Shown here: in pieces, positions 22,398 to 29,934 of the stretch
How the letters are laid out: each line of letters starts with the position of its first letter
Position numbering within the stretch: position 1 is the stretch's first letter
Origin: a virus
DNA length: 33,455 nt
Strand: one strand, 5' to 3'
Virus record (IMG/VR): IMGVR_UViG_3300042924_001500
Location: 1 to 33,455 of that record
Position numbers and translations under genes: made by a program
The notes under the pieces: generated by a model
What the model was told of the DNA's origin: nothing
Seen by the model: the letters and a program-made list of their open reading frames with translations, nothing else
Databases searched by the model: none

Positions 22398-22598
22398 TTA
22401 AAACGATTCGTAATATCCGCCAGATTCGCGGCGCGCTTCGGTGATGCGTAGATGCCAGGCCCACGCGGCCGCGGCTGTTTTGTGCTCCGCGATCAATTCC
22501 GCATAATCGGCCGCGTCGAAGGTCTCGAGCATTTCGCCCCCGTCGGTCTCATATTGTTCGTTGGCCAGGGTTTTCAGGTTGTCGATTTCGTTTTGCAT
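22398..22598 (-). CDS. Small acidic helical protein, first gene of the accessory block (66 aa)
   Basis: A 66-residue acidic protein starting MQNEIDNLKTLANEQYETDG, with a helix MLETFDAADYAELIAEHKTA and an aromatic/Ala stretch AAAAWAWHLRITEARR before a YYESF end. RBS AAGGA is 8 nt upstream. A predicted promoter lies about 50 bp upstream, so this would be the first translated gene of the block. Small acidic early phage proteins often target host proteins, but no family is recognised here. Confidence 0.6.
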   Translation of the reverse strand: MQNEIDNLKTLANEQYETDGGEMLETFDAADYAELIAEHKTAAAAWAWHLRITEARRESGGYYESF

Positions 22599-22651
22599 GG
22601 TTTGGTCCTTTTCGTTTGTTTACGGTTTGCCCTTCCCGTGAGGGAGACTCG

Positions 22652-22680
22652 AGTGTAAAGAATTTCTTTGCACTTGTAAA
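22652..22680 (-). promoter_or_regulatory. Predicted leftward promoter of the accessory block
   Basis: On the minus strand TTTACA (complement of 22675-22680; 5/6 to consensus) and TACACT (complement of 22652-22657; 4/6) are separated by 17 nt. Transcription would start near 22645, about 47 nt upstream of the first gene's ATG, which has a clear RBS. Confidence 0.65.
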
Positions 22681-22718
22681 GCGTTTTTGTCACGTTTGCG
22701 ACAGCCTGGGCCATGTTC

Positions 22719-22939
22719 TGGGTCGAATTGTCATGTTCTGGGTCATGTTGCGAGGGCAGTTTGACCCATAAGAAAGCTAGTATCCATGCGGGTTTGCGGC
22801 CGTTCTGGGTCAAATTGTCATTGTTTTTCTTTAGTCTAAGAAAATAAATATATATATATAGGCTGAGACGCTACCGCGTCGACAGCACGCCACAGAGCGC
22901 ACCTTCGGAAATTTCGTGACAATTTGACCCATAACGGCC
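22719..22939. repeat. Cluster of TGGGTCAAATTGTCA-type sites in both orientations
   Basis: Copies: plus strand 22719-22733 (one mismatch, G for A) and 22806-22820; a plus half-site at 22739-22745 followed by diverged bases; minus-strand copies at 22755-22768 (half) and 22917-22931. The copies at 22798-22820 and 22917-22939 extend to 23 bp and are inverted relative to one another with 22 of 23 positions identical. Between them are an imperfect palindrome (22826-22845) and an AT-only stretch (22841-22860). The interval contains no convincing gene. Sites like these bind a sequence-specific protein; origin or operator is inferred. Confidence 0.8.
22841..22860. other. AT-only tract, candidate DNA-unwinding element
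   Basis: Twenty consecutive A/T bases ending in a (TA)n run, lying inside the inverted repeat pair. The surrounding genome is GC-rich. Together with the flanking sites it has the general look of a replication origin core, but the sequence alone cannot prove this. Confidence 0.4.
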
Positions 22940-22998
22940 ATAAATCGATGTAAGTTGTTGATTCATAAGGCTTTTTTATTGTCATTTGTGGGCCAAAT

Positions 22999-23034
22999 GA
23001 TGACCTATAAGATGACCCATAAGATGACCTAGAA
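22999..23034 (+). repeat. Three tandem 12-bp repeats
   Basis: GATGACCTATAA, GATGACCCATAA and GATGACCTAGAA follow each other without gaps at 22999-23010, 23011-23022 and 23023-23034. The middle copy contains the TGACCCA core of the nearby inverted sites. They end 8 bp before the ATG of the small gene at 23043, so a protein bound here would sit on or next to that gene's transcription and translation start. Confidence 0.85.
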
Positions 23035-23042
23035 TCCTGGCC

Positions 23043-23255
23043 ATGCCTAGACATTGCAGCCCCGACACCAAATATTTTCAGCGCGTTTTATCGCCAGCGG
23101 ACCGCGCGGTTTTGCTGGCCGCTGGTGCGGGTGATCTGTCCAATGGTTTCAGAGAGATCCTCGCTGTTTATGTAACCCTGTGGAATGCCGGTTTGCGACC
23201 TGGCCAGATAGATGATTTTTTACAATCAGATATAACAATTCGGCATAACGATTAA
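23043..23255 (+). CDS. Small possible DNA-binding protein (70 aa)
   Basis: A 70-residue protein starting MPRHCSPDTKYFQRVLSPAD. The segment 28-40 (GAGDLSNGFREIL) resembles the 'GxGxLSxGIRxxI' turn and helix of small ribbon-helix-helix-like phage proteins. The remainder is a helix with Leu/Val and a C-terminal FLQSDITIRHND. No clear RBS precedes the ATG, which follows three tandem repeats by 8 bp. It is the only gene in the repeat-rich control region, so it is the natural candidate for the protein that binds the repeats. This is inference. The fold assignment is weak, and an unrelated small protein is possible. Confidence 0.45.
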   Translation: MPRHCSPDTKYFQRVLSPADRAVLLAAGAGDLSNGFREILAVYVTLWNAGLRPGQIDDFLQSDITIRHND

Positions 23256-23331
23256 TTGTTTTATGTGGCTACCAGGTATGGCCAAAAAGCACCCACGTGC
23301 TCTCACGCTATCGGCACGCCGCTTCGAGCCA

Positions 23332-23399
23332 CCAAGCCCCAAGCCCCAAGCCCCAAGCCGCTTGCAGTTTGCTTGAAGCCTGAATAGTTGAAGCCTGAA
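23332..23399. repeat. CCAAGCC x4 tandem repeat and TTGAAGCCTGAA direct pair upstream of terminase
   Basis: Four perfect contiguous copies of CCAAGCC occupy 23332-23359. Two perfect copies of TTGAAGCCTGAA follow at 23373-23384 and 23388-23399, 15 bp apart. A run of eight G lies at 23404-23411. No gene is supported from 23256 to 23525. Repeats next to the small terminase gene can form the packaging (pac or cos) recognition site; this is inferred from position only. Confidence 0.7.
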
Positions 23400-23470
23400 G
23401 CATGGGGGGGGAGGGGTCTGGCTGTTAGACAAAAAGTTACAGGTGCCCCCAACCCTCTGAAAAAGTGAAA

Positions 23471-23499
23471 TTAGAAAAAATGACAATTTGACCTACAAT
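23471..23499 (+). promoter_or_regulatory. Predicted terminase-operon promoter overlapped by a repeat site
   Basis: TACAAT (23494-23499) is a 5/6 match to a -10 box; a weak -35-like TTAGAA (23471-23476) lies 17 nt upstream. TGACAATTTGACCTA (23481-23495), a 14/15 match to the repeat cluster in inverted orientation, covers the spacer and the first base pairs of the -10. A protein binding this site would be expected to block or alter this promoter. The small terminase gene starts at 23526 with AAAGGG upstream. Confidence 0.5.
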
Positions 23500-23525
23500 C
23501 GCGCTAACTTCCGAAAGGGTAAAAG

Positions 23526-23906
23526 ATGGAATCTCATTCCGTAACAGCATCTGGAAAAAAACGCGGGCGACCGCTGAAGATGACGATCCAGAGGTACGCA
23601 GAGAACCCGCCTGCGATCCTGCCGAAGACGGATCACCAACGCATCAAAGAGCTGAAAGAGCTGATGATCCGGTCTGGCGGCAAGGATGTCGCCGAGAAGG
23701 TGATCCAGATTGCGCTCAATGATGAGCACCCTGGTCAGATGGCGGCGCTGAAGATGTGCATGGACAGGACGCTGCCAATCGGTATGTTCGAGAAGGACAA
23801 GAACCAGCGCAGCGCCATCACGATCAACATCACGGGTCTGGGCGAGGCGCCGACGATCATCGAAGCCGAGGACGGTTACAACGTCAAGGACGTTACAGAT
23901 GTCTGA
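23526..23906 (+). CDS. Terminase small subunit (putative)
   Basis: A 126-residue protein with a basic start MESHSVTASGKKRGRPLKMT. It has a central helical segment ENPPAILPKTDHQRIKELKE, then LMIRSGGKDVAEKVIQIAL, and a C-terminal NQRSAITINITGLG. The position immediately upstream of, and overlapping (8 nt) with, the large terminase makes it the likely small subunit, which recognises viral DNA at the packaging site. The 'KTDHQRIKELKxLMI..GG' order is familiar from genes at this place in aquatic podophages, but I cannot confirm the family. The repeat-rich region upstream would be its candidate binding site. Confidence 0.65.
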   Translation: MESHSVTASGKKRGRPLKMTIQRYAENPPAILPKTDHQRIKELKELMIRSGGKDVAEKVIQIALNDEHPGQMAALKMCMDRTLPIGMFEKDKNQRSAITINITGLGEAPTIIEAEDGYNVKDVTDV

Positions 23907-25158
23907 CCTCAATTTCTCACTGCTGCCTTGGCAGCAACAGGTCTACGCCGACCAGACCCGGTTCAAGGTGATTGCCGCCGGGCGGCGCTGTGGGAAGTCA
24001 AGACTGGCAGCCACCACTCTGATCATCGAGGCGCTCAAGTGCCCACCGGGTTCGGCTGTCTTGTACGTCTCGCCAACAATGGGGCAGTCGAGGCAGATCA
24101 TCTGGGACTTGCTGCTGGACCTGGGCCGCGAGGTGATCCAGTCGAGCCACGTCAACAACTTGGACATCACGATGGTGAACGGCGCGCGCATCTACGTCAG
24201 GGGCGCAGACCGACCCGACACGCTGCGAGGCGTCTCCCTAACTTACGCGGTGCTCGACGAGGTGGCCGACATCAAGCCCGAGGCGTGGGAGCAAGTCATT
24301 CGGGCGTCGCTGTCGGATAGGAAGGGCCGAGGGATGTTCATCGGCACGCCCAAGGGCCGGAACTGGTTTCACGACCTGTGGAAGCTGGGGCAGGATAACC
24401 AAGACAGCGACTGGAAGAGCTGGCACTTCACCACGCAGGACAACCCGCTGATCGACCCGACCGAGATCGAGTCGGCGAAGAAGACCCTATCTACCTTCGC
24501 GTTCAAGCAGGAATACCTGGCCAGCTTCTCGAATGCGGGCGCGGATGTGTTCAAAGAGGAATGGATCAAGTACGGCCAGGAGCCGGACTACGGCAGTTAC
24601 TTCGTGGCGGTGGACTTGGCCGGGTTTGAGGAAGTGGCCAAGCAGGCGGCTAATAGTAAGAAGCGGCTGGATGAGTCAGCGATTGCAGTCGTCAAGGTGA
24701 CGGACGACGGCAAGTGGTTTGTGAAAGAGATCGAGCACGGGCGCTGGGATATTCGCGAGACGGCGGCCAAGATACTGATAAAGATGCGGGATTACCGCCC
24801 GCTGTCCATCGGCATCGAGAGAGGCGCGCTGAAAAACGCGGTTCTGCCGTATTTGAGCGACCTGATGCGTAAAAATAACGTGTACAGCCATATCGTGGAT
24901 TTGACGCACGGCAACCGGAAAAAAACGGACCGGGTGATTTGGTCTTTGCAGGGGCGGTTTGAACACGGTAGAATCGTCCTGAACAGCGAAGAGGAATGGG
25001 GCACGTTCGTGGACCAGCTTTTGATGTTTCCGTCGCAGGGCGTTCACGACGACCTGCCGGATGCGCTGTCCTACATCGACCAGTTGGCCGTCACCAGCTA
25101 TTTTGAAGACGCTGACGACGAGGACTGGCAGCCGATGGATGTAATATCGGGGGTATAG
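23899..25158 (+). CDS. Terminase large subunit (ATPase and nuclease)
   Basis: A 419-residue protein with a Walker A-type GRRCGKS (28-34), a Walker B/DE box YAVLDE (116-121), and a coupling motif GTPKGR (149-154). The C-terminal RNase H-like nuclease has Asp239 in FVAVDLAG, Glu307 in SIGIERGAL and the pair Asp384-Asp385 in HDDLPDAL. These are the residues expected for metal-dependent cleavage of concatemeric DNA. It packages DNA through the portal encoded next. It is compact but normal for podophage terminases. Confidence 0.95.
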   Translation: MSDLNFSLLPWQQQVYADQTRFKVIAAGRRCGKSRLAATTLIIEALKCPPGSAVLYVSPTMGQSRQIIWDLLLDLGREVIQSSHVNNLDITMVNGARIYVRGADRPDTLRGVSLTYAVLDEVADIKPEAWEQVIRASLSDRKGRGMFIGTPKGRNWFHDLWKLGQDNQDSDWKSWHFTTQDNPLIDPTEIESAKKTLSTFAFKQEYLASFSNAGADVFKEEWIKYGQEPDYGSYFVAVDLAGFEEVAKQAANSKKRLDESAIAVVKVTDDGKWFVKEIEHGRWDIRETAAKILIKMRDYRPLSIGIERGALKNAVLPYLSDLMRKNNVYSHIVDLTHGNRKKTDRVIWSLQGRFEHGRIVLNSEEEWGTFVDQLLMFPSQGVHDDLPDALSYIDQLAVTSYFEDADDEDWQPMDVISGV

Positions 25159-25178
25159 CCACCGACATAGGGGTCAAA

Positions 25179-27209
25179 ATGGATCAAAATGAGTTCGACG
25201 AGCCGACAGAAAACGACAAAGAGCTGACGGCCTTTGTCGTTGACCATTGCGACCGCTGGCGCGACTACCGCAACACCAACTTTCTGGACGATTACCTCGA
25301 ATATGAGCGTATTTTCCGTGGCGAGTGGGCGGCAGAAGACAAAACGCGCGACTCTGAGCGATCAAGAATCGTGACGCCTGCCACCCAGCAGGCAGTCGAG
25401 ACCCGGCACGCGGAGATCATGGAAGCGATCTTCGGCCAGGGTGACTTTTTCGACATTGAAGACGACCTCAAAGACATCAACGGCAACCCGTTGGACGTGG
25501 AGATGCTCAAAGCGCAGCTCACAGAGGACTTCAAGCAGGACAAGATCAGAAAAGCGATTGATCAGATCGAGCTGATGGCCGAAATCTACGGCACTGGCAT
25601 CGGCGAGATCGTCGTGAAGACGGAAAAGGTGTTCGAGCCTTCAACGCAGCGGATTCCAGGGCAAACGAGCCAAGCGGCCATCGGCGTAGTGGAAAAAAGC
25701 CGGATTGCGGTCAAAATCATGCCCGTCAACCCCAAAAACTTCCTGTTTGACCCCAACGGGACAAGCATCGACGACTGCATGGGCGTGGCGATTGAGTCGT
25801 ATGTGGGCATCCACAAGATCGTTGAAGGCATCGAGAAGGGTATCTACCGCAAGGTGAACATCACCCCGACGTATGAGGACACCGATCTGGAGCCGACGCA
25901 GGAGATGAGCCAGTACCGCGACGAAAAAGTGCTGCTGTTGAAGTACTACGGCCTGGTGCCACGCGAATACCTGACCGACAAGGACGAGGAAGTTGCGGTT
26001 TTGTTCCCCGACGACTCGGCTGCCGAGGACTATTCGGACATGGTGGAGGCGATTGTCGTGATCGCCAACGGCGGCCTGCTGCTCAAAGCGGAAGAAAACC
26101 CGTACATGATGAAGGACCGTCCGGTCATCAGCTACCAAGACGACACGGTGCCCAACCGCCTGCTGGGCCGTGGCACGGTGGAGAAGTCCTACAACATGCA
26201 AAAGGCGATTGACGCTCAAGTCAGGTCGCACTTAGACAGTCTGGCGCTGACCACCAGCCCCATGATGGGCATGGACGCGACCCGGTTGCCACGCGGCGCT
26301 CGGTTCGAGGTCAAGCCAGGCAAGGCGTTCATGGTCAACGGCAACCCAGCCGAGATTCTGTACCCGTTCAAGTTCGGCGAGACGAGTCTGAACAACCTGA
26401 ACACGGCCAAAGAGTTCGAGCGTATGCTGCTGCAAGCCACTGGCACGCTGGACAGCCAAGGCATGGTGAGCCAAGGCAACCGAGACGGCGCGGGCATGAG
26501 TATGGCGGTTGCCACGATCATCAAGAAGTACAAGCGCACGCTGGTCAACTTCCAAGAAGACTTCCTGATCCCGTTCATCCAAAAGGCGGCGTTCAGGTAC
26601 ATGCAGTTCGACCCCGAGCGTTACCCAAGCGTTGACATGAAGTTCTTGCCAACGGCCACGCTGGGCATCATTGCCCGCGAGTACGAGCAGCAGCAATTCA
26701 TTGGTCTCTTGCAGACGCTGGGTCCAAACACCCCGGTGCTGCCGCTGATCTTGAAAGGCATCTTGAACAACTCCAGCCTGTCCAACCGCTACGAACTGAT
26801 GGGCGCACTGGACCAGATGAGCCAGCCAGACCCACAAGCGCAGCAGATGCAACAGGCCCAGCAGCAGTTGGCCATGCAAGCGGCGCAGGCTCAGATTGCG
26901 GTCAACACGACGCAAGCCGAGCAGAACCGGGCCGAGGCGACCAAGCTGATGACCGAGGTGCAACTGATGCCGCAAGAGGTGCAGGCCAAGGTGATTGCAT
27001 CGACCACCAAGAACCTGCCAGCGGGCAACGAGTCGGCAGAGTTTGACAAGCGCGTCAAGATTGCGGAATTGATGCTCAAGGAAGCGGACATGAAGAACAA
27101 GAGCAAGATTGTCGAACTTCAGATGGCCGAAAAGAAAAACAAAGTCGCCGGAATGGAAGAAGACTTCTTGGATCAACTGACACAGGAGCTGAACAATGGA
27201 CGCGGATAA
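25179..27209 (+). CDS. Portal protein
   Basis: A 676-residue protein with a long charged N-terminal part (WRDYRNTNFLDDYLEYERIF; RGEWAAEDKTRDSERSRIVT) and a core with ITPTYED, DDTVPNRLLGRGTVEKSYNM and MLLQATGTLDSQGMVS. A long Gln/Ala-rich helical crown follows (QAQQMQQAQQQLAMQAAQAQ) and an acidic end. Size, domain order and position after the terminase fit the portal of P22-like podophages, the dodecameric ring through which DNA enters and leaves the head. GGGG in the RBS position lies upstream. The end overlaps the fibre gene by 14 nt. Confidence 0.85.
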   Translation: MDQNEFDEPTENDKELTAFVVDHCDRWRDYRNTNFLDDYLEYERIFRGEWAAEDKTRDSERSRIVTPATQQAVETRHAEIMEAIFGQGDFFDIEDDLKDINGNPLDVEMLKAQLTEDFKQDKIRKAIDQIELMAEIYGTGIGEIVVKTEKVFEPSTQRIPGQTSQAAIGVVEKSRIAVKIMPVNPKNFLFDPNGTSIDDCMGVAIESYVGIHKIVEGIEKGIYRKVNITPTYEDTDLEPTQEMSQYRDEKVLLLKYYGLVPREYLTDKDEEVAVLFPDDSAAEDYSDMVEAIVVIANGGLLLKAEENPYMMKDRPVISYQDDTVPNRLLGRGTVEKSYNMQKAIDAQVRSHLDSLALTTSPMMGMDATRLPRGARFEVKPGKAFMVNGNPAEILYPFKFGETSLNNLNTAKEFERMLLQATGTLDSQGMVSQGNRDGAGMSMAVATIIKKYKRTLVNFQEDFLIPFIQKAAFRYMQFDPERYPSVDMKFLPTATLGIIAREYEQQQFIGLLQTLGPNTPVLPLILKGILNNSSLSNRYELMGALDQMSQPDPQAQQMQQAQQQLAMQAAQAQIAVNTTQAEQNRAEATKLMTEVQLMPQEVQAKVIASTTKNLPAGNESAEFDKRVKIAELMLKEADMKNKSKIVELQMAEKKNKVAGMEEDFLDQLTQELNNGRG

Positions 27210-29625
27210 ACTGGCTATAGATTTGCTCTTGAAGGGCATGACGCAGGACCAACAGACAGCGGCTCTGGAGTCCATCAAAGAGTCGGTAGCGCAGGCCAAG
27301 GCCATCCAAAAACAACGCATTGGCGAGAACGTCCAAGTCGTGGTTCAGGCTCTCAAGAAGTTGGAAGCGGACATCCGCGACCGCTACGATGAGGTGGGCA
27401 ACAAGATCGAAAAGCGTGTGGCCACCATCAAGGATGGCAAAGACGGCTCGAATGGCGTCAATGGCAAGGACGGCAAAGACGGTCGGCCAGGTCGTGACGG
27501 TGGTCAAGGCCCACGCGGCAATGATGGCTTAAACGGCAATGATGGCCGCGACGGCGAGGACGGCGTGTCGGTCACGGACGCGCACATCGACTTTGACGGC
27601 AGTCTGGTGATCAGTCTGTCGTCTGGCCGCACGATTAACGTGGGCGAGGTGGTGGCCCCCGACTTGGCCGAGAAGATCAAGGTGATCACGAACGGCGGCG
27701 GCACAAGCCAAGGCGTGCTGGATACGCTGGCCAGCTTGCAAACACAGATTGACAACATTCCAGGTGGTGGAGATGTAGTTGGCCCTGCTTCTGCGACTGA
27801 TAGCAGCTTGGTGGCTTTTAATGGCACAACGGGCAAGCTGATCAAGCAAGCTGCAACGGTGACCGTTGCCCAGGGCGGTACAGGCACGGCATCCCCCGCC
27901 TTGGTTGCGGGAACAAACGTCACGATCACAGGCGCATGGCCTAACCAAACGATCAACGCTTCTGGCGGTGGTACGGTGACATCTGTGGATGTGTCGGGCG
28001 GCACAACAGGCTTAACGACCTCCGGCGGCCCGGTTACTACATCAGGAACAATCACTCTTGCGGGTACTTTGGCAATTGCCAATGGCGGCACTGGCCAAAC
28101 GACTGCGGCTGCCGCAATTACTGCTTTGACAGGCACTCAAACCTCTGGGCAGTATTTACGCTCCAACGGCACCAATGCCGTGCTGGCGGCAATCCAAGCT
28201 GCGGATGTCCCTACGCTGAATCAAAATACCACAGGCACTGCCGCTAACGTCACAGGTACGGTTGCGGTTGCCAATGGTGGTACAGGTGTTACGACATCTA
28301 CAGGCACTGGCAACGTGGTTCTGTCTACCTCGCCAACACTAGTGACGCCTGCACTTGGCACACCATCATCGGGGGTGGTCACCAACCTTACTGGCACTGC
28401 TTCCATCAACATCAACGGCACTGTGGGCGCTACAACGGCCTCTACGGGTGCGTTCACATCGTTGTCGGCGACTGGTGTGACAACATTCTCCGCTGGCACT
28501 GTGAGCGCCCCCGCCATCACCACATCGGGCGACACCAACACAGGCATTTTCTTCCCTGCTGCTGACACCATTGCTTTTGCTGAAGGTGGTGTGGAGGCTA
28601 TGAGAATTGATAGCTCTGCAAACGTAGGTATTGGGACCAATTCGCCCACGGCAAAACTTGATGTTTTAACTAGCATTAATTTGTCTGGTCAAAATTACCT
28701 GAACGCAGCGTATGACATTGGCGGCGGTGTTGGCTGGGTTAGTGGCTACAACGTCACATATTCATCTTCTGATATCCGAAACGTAGTTACTGGTGCGTTA
28801 ACTGGCCTTGTCTATGGCAGTGCTGGCTTTCAGTTTTACACAAATGCAAGCGCAGCAGGTGGAACTGCGGCGTCTGAACGGATGCGTATCAACTCCTCCG
28901 GCAACGTGGGGATTGGGACGAGTTCGCCTCAAGCAAAACTGGCAGTTTCCAATGCTGGTGCGGCAGGTCTTGAGTTCTTCACAAACTACCCCGGTGGTGG
29001 TGTTGGCACTTATATTCAGAGCTTTAATAGAAGTGCTGTCGCGTACTCCAACACGGCATACGATGCAGCACAACACGCCTTCTTTACCTCTGGAACCGAA
29101 CGTATGCGCCTCGACTCCAGCGGTAACTTGCTGGTGGGGACTACGAGTAATGCAAATAACGCAAGGATTAATGTCCAAGGCGCTTCTGGGGCGCGCCCTA
29201 TGGATGCAAGAAGTCCAGCCACTACAGGCTCTAGCATTACTATGATTGCTTTTTATGATGGATCAAATGATTTCTGCGGTCAAATCACTATTGATGCAGG
29301 TGCAAACACAACGCAGTACAACACCTCATCCGACTACCGTTTGAAAAACACCATTGCGCCAATGACAGGTGCTTTGGAAAAGGTGGCTTTGCTCAAGCCC
29401 GTCACTTACAAGTGGAATTCAAATGGCTCAGATGGTCAGGGTTTTATTGCTCACGAGTTGGCTAAAGTCTGCCCTGATGCAGTAGTTGGCGCAAAAGACG
29501 CAATTGATGCTGATGGCAAGCCTGTCTACCAAGGCATTGACACATCATTTCTTGTGGCAACCCTTGCAGCAGCCATTCAAGAACTCAAAGCAGAGTTTGA
29601 CGCATACAAAGCAACCCACCCTTAA
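27196..29625 (+). CDS. Collagen-like tail fibre with S74 intramolecular chaperone
   Basis: An 809-residue fibre. Residues 1-80 form an alpha-helical base (QTAALESIKESVAQAKAIQK). Residues 81-123 contain 14 collagen-type Gly-x-y triplets. A long Thr/Ser/Gly-rich beta shaft follows, with recurring units of the type MRI[DN]SS-x-N-V-G-I-G-T at about 28.60, 28.88 and 29.10 kb. The C-terminal ~100 residues are a Peptidase_S74 chaperone with the autocleavage motif S712-D-Y-R-L-K and HELAKVCPD. The chaperone drives trimer folding and then cuts itself off before Ser712. The protein probably recognises the host. It is unusual here in lying between portal and lysis genes rather than with the other fibre genes. 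Confidence 0.85.
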   Translation: MDADKLAIDLLLKGMTQDQQTAALESIKESVAQAKAIQKQRIGENVQVVVQALKKLEADIRDRYDEVGNKIEKRVATIKDGKDGSNGVNGKDGKDGRPGRDGGQGPRGNDGLNGNDGRDGEDGVSVTDAHIDFDGSLVISLSSGRTINVGEVVAPDLAEKIKVITNGGGTSQGVLDTLASLQTQIDNIPGGGDVVGPASATDSSLVAFNGTTGKLIKQAATVTVAQGGTGTASPALVAGTNVTITGAWPNQTINASGGGTVTSVDVSGGTTGLTTSGGPVTTSGTITLAGTLAIANGGTGQTTAAAAITALTGTQTSGQYLRSNGTNAVLAAIQAADVPTLNQNTTGTAANVTGTVAVANGGTGVTTSTGTGNVVLSTSPTLVTPALGTPSSGVVTNLTGTASININGTVGATTASTGAFTSLSATGVTTFSAGTVSAPAITTSGDTNTGIFFPAADTIAFAEGGVEAMRIDSSANVGIGTNSPTAKLDVLTSINLSGQNYLNAAYDIGGGVGWVSGYNVTYSSSDIRNVVTGALTGLVYGSAGFQFYTNASAAGGTAASERMRINSSGNVGIGTSSPQAKLAVSNAGAAGLEFFTNYPGGGVGTYIQSFNRSAVAYSNTAYDAAQHAFFTSGTERMRLDSSGNLLVGTTSNANNARINVQGASGARPMDARSPATTGSSITMIAFYDGSNDFCGQITIDAGANTTQYNTSSDYRLKNTIAPMTGALEKVALLKPVTYKWNSNGSDGQGFIAHELAKVCPDAVVGAKDAIDADGKPVYQGIDTSFLVATLAAAIQELKAEFDAYKATHP

Positions 29626-29634
29626 GGAACCACT

Positions 29635-29934
29635 ATGACCACCACTTGGAAAATTACACAGACCGACTACCAAACTGCTGACGGTTTCATCACCACAGCC
29701 CACTGGACTGCTACAGCAGTGGATGGGAAATACACAGCCTCTATCTATTCCACTTGCAGCTTTGCCACTGCTACACCATCCATCCCTTACGCCAGCGTGA
29801 CTGAGCAAGAGGTGTTGGCTTGGTGCTGGAACAACGGCGTGGACAAAGACGCAACAGAGGCTTCTCTGGCTGCCCAAATTGCATTGCAACAAAATCCAGT
29901 GACATCCACTGGAACACCCTGGAGCGCAACATGA
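29635..29934 (+). CDS. DUF7936-like small phage protein (99 aa)
   Basis: A 99-residue protein starting MTTTWKITQTDYQTADGFIT, with AHWTATAVDGKYTASIYSTC in the middle and a C-terminal EQEVLAWCWNNGVDKDATEA, then NPVTSTGTPW. The order 'V..A.W..TA...G.YTAS......F......P..PYA..TE..V..W.W..GVDK.A.E..L.AQI...NPV...GTPW' is one I recall as DUF7936 from marine podophages, usually next to fibre genes. It may be a fibre accessory or chaperone-related protein. The name is from memory. Confidence 0.65.
   Translation: MTTTWKITQTDYQTADGFITTAHWTATAVDGKYTASIYSTCSFATATPSIPYASVTEQEVLAWCWNNGVDKDATEASLAAQIALQQNPVTSTGTPWSAT

Noticed and set aside
23332-23359. CCAAGCC repeats as a CRISPR array
   Set aside because: Units are 7 bp, without spacers, so this is a simple tandem repeat.
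23226-23486. A minus-strand frame over the control region
   Set aside because: Repeat-derived composition, no RBS, and overlaps the end of the 23043 gene.
26232-27320. A 362-codon minus-strand frame opposite portal and fibre
   Set aside because: Antisense to well-supported genes, with His/Leu-rich shadow composition and no RBS.
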